Positions 59,769-64,000 of a stretch of DNA of 64,000 nt are shown here, in pieces. The translations under genes and the position numbers were made by a program. Numbering within the stretch: position 1 is the stretch's first letter; each line of letters begins with the position of its first letter. Origin of the DNA: CAVXGU01 sp963761615 (GTDB taxonomy: Bacteria > Acidobacteriota > Vicinamibacteria > Vicinamibacterales > CAVVIG01); NCBI GenBank assembly GCA_963761615.1, contig CAVXGU010000003.1:2976001-3040000 (forward strand). The letters are read 5' to 3'. Under the pieces are notes generated by a model. That model was not told where the DNA came from and did no database searches. It worked only from the letters and a program-made list of their open reading frames with translations.

Positions 59769-60636
59769 CCCTGGTGCTGCCCGTCAGCTCGCCGTCGCTC
59801 GCGTCGAGCTCGATTTCGTAGGTGCCGGCCGCGCTGAAGGTCGCCGTGGTGCGCGCGCTGGCCGCGTCGGCGAACTTCACGTCGCCGGGCCCGCTCAGCT
59901 TCTTCCACGTCGTGGTGATCTTGTGGTTCGGGCGCGGCAGGTCGTCGTCGCGAACCGACCCGTTCAGCTCGACTTTCGCGCCGACCTTCGTCTTCACGGC
60001 GGGCTCCGAGGACCCCGGCGCCGGGCTGGCGCTGGACGCGGCAGGCGCTTCGGCCCGGCCACCGCCGCGCCCGTCCCGTCCGCGACCGTCGCCCTCGTTG
60101 CGCCGGTCGCGGTCGCGCTCCATCCGCCGATCGCGCGCGTCGAAGCCTTCCGTGAAGGACACGACCGGCGCCCGGTTGGCGCACTGCATCCTGGGCGCCC
60201 TGGGCTCGTCGAGCCCGCCGACGGCCAGCTCGCGCTGCTGGTCCTGGAGCTCGTAGAGCGGATCGAGGATGTGCGTCGACGTCTCGTTGGTCTTTCCCGC
60301 GTACTTCACGACCCACTGGAGGGTGCCGTCGAAGTCGGGCGGCACGACGATCACGCAGGCGGAGCGATGGCGTCCCGTGAGAAAGGTGATCGGCTGGTTC
60401 CTGTCGGCGGGGGCGGGCGTGAAGCTGTTGTCCGGCCCGGGCTGGATCGTCACGTCGGCGCTGTTCATGTTGAAGTAGCCGAACGACAACGTCCTGGTGC
60501 CGTCCGGATTCTTCACGAAGCCCTCGTACTGCAGGTAAATGGGATCCGCCGACTGGGCTGCGACCTGCTGCACGAGCGCGCCCGCCGACGCGAGCGCGAC
60601 CGCCGCCAGGAGGCCGGCGGAGAATTGACCCTTCAT
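59749..60636 (-). CDS. Secreted hypothetical protein with C-terminal Ig/PKD-like domain
   Basis: 295 residues, signal peptide (FSAGLLAAVALASAGALVQQVAAQ). N-terminal ~140 residues: YLQYEGFVKNPDGTRTLSFGYFNMN and GTLQWVVKYAGKTNE suggest a beta domain found in proteins of related bacteria. A highly charged Arg/Asp/Gly linker (about 165-195) joins a C-terminal Ig-like/PKD domain (VELNGSVRDDDLP ... TATFSAAGTYEIELDASDGEL). It probably sits in the periplasm or outside the cell and binds something; no enzymatic motif. Convergent overlap of 20 bases with the dehydrogenase. Confidence 0.65.
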   Translation of the reverse strand: MKGQFSAGLLAAVALASAGALVQQVAAQSADPIYLQYEGFVKNPDGTRTLSFGYFNMNSADVTIQPGPDNSFTPAPADRNQPITFLTGRHRSACVIVVPPDFDGTLQWVVKYAGKTNETSTHILDPLYELQDQQRELAVGGLDEPRAPRMQCANRAPVVSFTEGFDARDRRMERDRDRRNEGDGRGRDGRGGGRAEAPAASSASPAPGSSEPAVKTKVGAKVELNGSVRDDDLPRPNHKITTTWKKLSGPGDVKFADAASARTTATFSAAGTYEIELDASDGELTGSTRVKVTVA

Positions 60637-60690
60637 CGTGGTTCTTCCTCCTCAGTCCGCGCGCCGTGTCTCTGAATCTGAAGACGCCCG

Positions 60691-61089
60691 CTACTTCCGT
60701 TTGGCCGTCCAGGTGCCCGACCCGAGCCCGCCGAGGTCGACGTCCCCCTTCATCGCGTCGTTGCTTTCGATCGTGCCCTTGTAGGTCACGGTCAGCGCCG
60801 TGCCCTGCACCTCCGCCTTGATGACGATCTCGATGTTCTGTCCGTCGACGGTGCCCGTCAGGTCCTGCTCGCCGAAGGTCTCCGACGAGTAGTGTCCCGT
60901 CAGGCTGGTCCCCTTCTGGTCCAGCGTGACGGTCGGCTCGCCCGAGCCGGCCCCGGTCTGGACCGAGAACGTCCACGTGCCGCTGACATCGACCTTCGAG
61001 CCCTGGGCGCGCACGGTCGACTGCGCGACGCCGCACGCGACCGCGATCACCGACGCCGCCACCGCCACGCGCCTCGCCATCGTCTTCAT
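60691..61089 (-). CDS. Small secreted beta-rich protein (132 aa)
   Basis: ATG 61089 has AAGGAGGAG upstream. Signal peptide ARRVAVAASVIAVACGVA. The mature part VSGTWTFSVQTGAGSGEPTVTLDQKG, LTGTVDGQNIEIVIKAEV and VTYKGTIESNDAMKGDVDL shows the regular strand-turn pattern of a small lipocalin-like barrel, as seen in a family of uncharacterised secreted proteins that often end SGTWTAKRK. It precedes the secreted Ig-like gene by 54 bases and may be co-transcribed. Confidence 0.7.
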   Translation of the reverse strand: MKTMARRVAVAASVIAVACGVAQSTVRAQGSKVDVSGTWTFSVQTGAGSGEPTVTLDQKGTSLTGHYSSETFGEQDLTGTVDGQNIEIVIKAEVQGTALTVTYKGTIESNDAMKGDVDLGGLGSGTWTAKRK

Positions 61090-61234
61090 ACGCTCCTCCT
61101 TCGATGGCCCGACGTCCCGCCGCGGCCGCCAGCCGCGGGGAACCCGGGTCCGGACATTATGGTCACGGAATGTCACGCCCCCAAGGACGGAATGGCCTCG
61201 GGGCTTCGGGCGGTCGCATCGAGGCGGCCGGACG

Positions 61235-62567
61235 TCAGGCGGCCGCCAGCACCTCGCTCACCTGGGTGAGCAGCCAGTCCACCTCCTCGTCGGTGACGAC
61301 GTACGGCGGCATTAGATAGAGGATGTTGCCGAGCGGTCGGAGCAGGGCGCCGCGCTCGAGGAACGCCGCGGACAGGCGCGGCCCGAGGGTATCCAGGTAG
61401 CCGCCCGCCGCGCGCGTCCGTTTGTCCGAGACCAGCTCCACGATCCCCACGCCGCCGATGACCCGCACGTCGCCGACCAGGGGAAGCCGGGCGAGCGGCG
61501 CGAGCCCCGCGCGCAGCTGGGCCTCGAGACGTCCGATCCGTGCGAGCACCTCGCCGCCCCGGAACAGATCGAGGCTGGCGCGCGCCACGGCACACCCGAG
61601 CGCGTTCGCCGTGAACGAGTGCCCGTGAAACAGCGTCCGCGATCGATCCTCGCTCAGGAAGGCCTCGTAGACGGCGTCGGTCGCGACGGTCGCGCTGAGC
61701 GGCATGTAGCCGGCCGTCAGTCCCTTCGACAGGCAGATGATGTCGGGCGAGACGCCGGCGTGCTCGCACGCGAACATGCGCCCGGTGCGTCCGAACCCGG
61801 TCAGCACCTCGTCGGCGATGAAGAGCGTGCCGTACGCGTCACAGAGCCGGCGCACGCCGGCGAGGAACTCGGCCGGCCACGTGATCATCCCGCCCGCGGC
61901 CTGCAGCATCGGCTCGGCGATGACGGCCGCAAGGCGCCCGGCACCTCGCTCGAGGGTCGCCTCGAGGCTGCCGAGACAGTCGATCCGGCACGTCGCCCGC
62001 TCGAGCCCGAGCGGGCACCGGTAGCAGTACGGGGACTCGGCGCGCTCGACGGGGAACAGGAGCGGCGCGAAGGCGCGCGTGAACAGCGAGTCCTCGCTAA
62101 CCGCCATCGCACCCACGGTGTCACCGTGGTAGGCGTGGCGGAAGGCGACGAAGCGGGTCCGGTCCGGCTCACCGCGGTTCTGCCAGTACCTGGATCGCCA
62201 TCTTGAGCGCGACCTCGACGGCGGTCGAGCCGTTGTCGGAGTAGAACACGCGCGTCAGGCCGTCGGGCAGCACCGCCACGAGGCGCTCGGCGAGATCGAC
62301 TGCCGGCTGGTGGGTGCACCCGGCGAAGATCACGTGCTCCAGCTGGTCGGCCTGGGCGGCGAGCGCACGATTGAGCGCCGGATGCGAGTGTCCGAAGATG
62401 TTCACCCACCAGGAGGACGTCGCGTCCATCAGGCGACGGCCATCGTCGGTGTAGAGGTAGACGCCTTCGCCGCGTACGATCGGCAGCGGCGCCGGCGCCG
62501 TCTGCATCTGCGTGTAGGGATGCCAGAGGACCGCGCGGTCTCTTGCGACGAGATTCTCGGGGGGCAC
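61235..62567 (-). CDS. bioA: Adenosylmethionine-8-amino-7-oxononanoate aminotransferase, with +1 frameshift
   Basis: 443 residues after repair, from the GTG at 62567 (PPENLVARDRAVLWHPYTQMQ). Motifs: WWVNIFGHSHPALN, YSDNGSTAVEVALKMAIQ, then after the break YWQNRGEPDRTRFVAFRHAYHGDTVGAMA, the aspartate in LFIADEVLTGFGRTG and the PLP lysine in ICLSKGLTAGYMPLSA. Removing one C of GTACC at 62186-62190 (+ strand) restores the frame. It makes 7,8-diaminononanoate from KAPA using SAM as amino donor. It is the last of bioF-bioD-bioA, with a 41-base gap after bioD that is filled by a short repeat. Confidence 0.87.
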
Positions 62568-62583
62568 TGGGGTCTGGGGGCTC

Positions 62584-62618
62584 GGGGTTCTCAAGGTTCT
62601 GGGGGTTCTCAAGGTTCT
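62584..62618 (-). repeat. Short direct repeat between bioD and bioA
   Basis: Two exact copies of the 17-base GGGGTTCTCAAGGTTCT (+ strand), 62584-62600 and 62602-62618, at 18-base period; a degenerate third copy follows to about 62636. The bioD stop codon (62609) lies within it and the last few bioD codons are formed by it. Confidence 0.7.
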
Positions 62619-63319
62619 CGATTCGGTTCTCCGGGGTCTCGAGACGCGGTTTCCCGAAGCGCCGGCAGCAGCCGGCCCTCCGGGTCGAGTTGGGCCGAGG
62701 CCCACGACTCGAGCGTCTCCGGCGCGAGCTCGGCGAAGCGCGGCAGCTCGCCGAGCACGAGCGCGCCGCCATAGCGCTCGATCGCGGTCCGGTTCTCGGC
62801 ATCGGGAGGACCCACCAGCACCACACCGGCGACGGTCAGCGACCGGCGCCGCAGGGCCTCGAGCGTCAGCAGCGTGTGGTTGATCGTCCCGAGCGTGCTG
62901 CGCGCGGCGACGACGATCGGCAGACCGAGAGCCACCATGAGGTCGGCCATCGTCTCGGACTCGTTGATCGGCACGATCACGCCGCCGGCCCCTTCGACGA
63001 TCCAGGCCGCGGCACTCGCACCCGATGCGACGACGTCGACGAGCGGCTCGAGCGCGATCCTCACGCCGCTGAGGCGGGCGGCCAGGTGCGGCGAGACCGG
63101 GCGCGGCAGGCGCACGCCGGACCGCCGCACCTCGTCGGCGCCACAGCGGCTCAGGCGCGCCACCTCCTCGGTGTCATCGTCCTGCTCGATGCCCGTCTGC
63201 ACCGGCTTCCAGTAGCGCACGGGAAGCTCGCGGCGGTAGCGCGCCAGGAGGGCCGCCGACACCACGGTCTTCCCCACTCCGGTGTCCGTGCCGGTGACGA
63301 AGACGCCGCGTGCCGTCAT
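62609..63319 (-). CDS. bioD: Dethiobiotin synthetase
   Basis: 236 residues. P-loop GTDTGVGKT (10-18), then KPVQTGIEQDD with Lys and the Asp/Glu pair of the catalytic site, the VEGAGGVIVPINESETMADL signature and STLGTINHTLLTLEALRR. It closes the ureido ring of dethiobiotin from 7,8-diaminononanoate with CO2 and ATP. The start overlaps the stop of bioF by four bases. Its C-terminal tail (SRDPGEPNREP) is unusual and is encoded by the intergenic repeat, so it may be an extension after loss of an original stop. Confidence 0.9.
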   Translation of the reverse strand: MTARGVFVTGTDTGVGKTVVSAALLARYRRELPVRYWKPVQTGIEQDDDTEEVARLSRCGADEVRRSGVRLPRPVSPHLAARLSGVRIALEPLVDVVASGASAAAWIVEGAGGVIVPINESETMADLMVALGLPIVVAARSTLGTINHTLLTLEALRRRSLTVAGVVLVGPPDAENRTAIERYGGALVLGELPRFAELAPETLESWASAQLDPEGRLLPALRETASRDPGEPNREP

Positions 63320-64000
63320 GCGCGAACACCCGGGAGCCGCGACAGGGCCTCGGCGAACTGGTCCACCACGGCGTCGGTCAGGCCGACGTTCACCGACACG
63401 CGGAGGCGCGCGGTCCCCGGCGGCACGCTCGGCGGACGGATGGCGCGCACGTCGAAGCCGAGTGCCTGCATGGCTGCCGCGGTCTCCACGGCGCGCCGGT
63501 TGTCGCCGATCACGACGGGCACGATCTGCGTCCGGTCCTCGGGGACCTCCAGGCCCGCCTCGCGAAGCCGCGACCGCAGCCGCGCGGCGAGCCGGGCCAG
63601 GCGCTCGCGTCGCTCGGGCTCCTCCCCCACGACGTCGAGGCTCGCGTCGAGCGCGGCGGCCAGCGCCGGAGGCGGCGCCGTCGAGAACACGAACGGCCGC
63701 GCGCGCTGAACGAGGTACTCGATCGCGAGCGCCGACCCGGCCACGAACGCGCCGCTCACGCCGAGCGCCTTCCCGGCGGTATTGATCGACAGCAGGACCG
63801 GCGATTCGTCTCCCCCGGCCCCGAGGCCCGCCGCCTCGAGAAGCCCGCTTCCGCGCGCGCCGTAGAGGCCGACGGCGTGTGCCTCGTCGACGACGAGCGA
63901 GGCGCCGCCGGTCGCGGCGAGCGCCGCGTACTCGGCGAGCGGCGCCACGTCGCCGTCCATGCTGAACAGGGACTCGGTGACGATGAACACGTGACCATCG
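63316..64000 (-). CDS. bioF: 8-amino-7-oxononanoate synthase (5' end outside the window)
   Basis: The 3' part of a PLP-dependent alpha-oxoamine synthase: FIVTESLFSMDGDVAPLAEYA, VVDEAHAVGLYGARGSG (the PLP Asp and His), and INTAGKALGVSGAFVAG with the Schiff-base lysine, then FVFSTAPPP. It condenses pimeloyl-thioester with alanine to give KAPA, the first dedicated step of biotin ring assembly. It is upstream of and overlaps bioD, so bioF-bioD-bioA form one operon on the minus strand; the rest of the gene lies beyond 64000. Confidence 0.88.
   Translation of the reverse strand, partial: DGHVFIVTESLFSMDGDVAPLAEYAALAATGGASLVVDEAHAVGLYGARGSGLLEAAGLGAGGDESPVLLSINTAGKALGVSGAFVAGSALAIEYLVQRARPFVFSTAPPPALAAALDASLDVVGEEPERRERLARLAARLRSRLREAGLEVPEDRTQIVPVVIGDNRRAVETAAAMQALGFDVRAIRPPSVPPGTARLRVSVNVGLTDAVVDQFAEALSRLPGVRA

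Overview
The window is very GC-rich, densely coded bacterial chromosome. The best guess for the source is a member of the Acidobacteriota, probably the Vicinamibacteria. Reasons are the PadR regulator next to a long FtsX/MacB-type orphan permease, the wealth of multihaem cytochromes, the DPP-IV peptidase and PQQ-type dehydrogenase with signal peptides, and the intergenic word-like repeats. This is inference; no rRNA or tRNA gene is present to settle it.

Layout. 0-3.6 kb: the end of a glycosyltransferase, a methyltransferase, a YHYH-domain protein and a truncated LOG-family gene. 3.5-6.4 kb: an aminotransferase plus aldehyde dehydrogenase operon. 6.4-10.2 kb: a membrane-fusion protein with two MacB-like permeases but no ATPase. 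10.2-16.7 kb: a PagL-like deacylase, DUF4389, a ClC channel, and a cyclopropane synthase with a flavin reductase. 16.9-22.7 kb: a CBS protein, a PadR-controlled permease, an OFA-family MFS transporter and a pentahaem cytochrome. 22.7-39.5 kb: a stress and redox island with three universal stress proteins, DUF302, AI-2E transporter, phosphoribosyltransferase, CBS proteins, dihydroorotate dehydrogenase-like protein, NifU domain, GNAT/acyl-CoA synthetase fusion and OsmC. Two sigma-54 activators, two lone receivers and a PAS histidine kinase are embedded in it. 39.5-44.5 kb: an extracellular electron transfer operon (MtrB-like porin, decahaem MtrA/DmsE, NapC/NirT-like cytochrome, small cytochrome c). 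45.6-51.3 kb: a MoxR/DUF58/VWA operon interrupted by six 101-bp tandem repeats. 51.3-60.6 kb: an Lhr-type helicase, DPP-IV peptidase and a cytochrome-fused PQQ-like dehydrogenase. 61.2-64 kb: the biotin operon bioF-bioD-bioA.

Two signals go beyond gene content. First, -24/-12 (sigma-54-like) elements lie ahead of several stress genes and the electron transfer operon, and the sigma-54 activators sit in the middle of the island. I read this as a sigma-54 circuit linking low-energy or redox stress to extracellular electron transfer. Second, thirteen otherwise intact genes each carry one frameshift. Every one is a net +1, and every one falls in or within a few bases of a GATC or GTAC tetramer (GATC read as GAATC or GATTC; GTAC always as GTACC on the + strand). 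This looks like systematic sequence error, perhaps from modified bases, so I annotate these as single genes.
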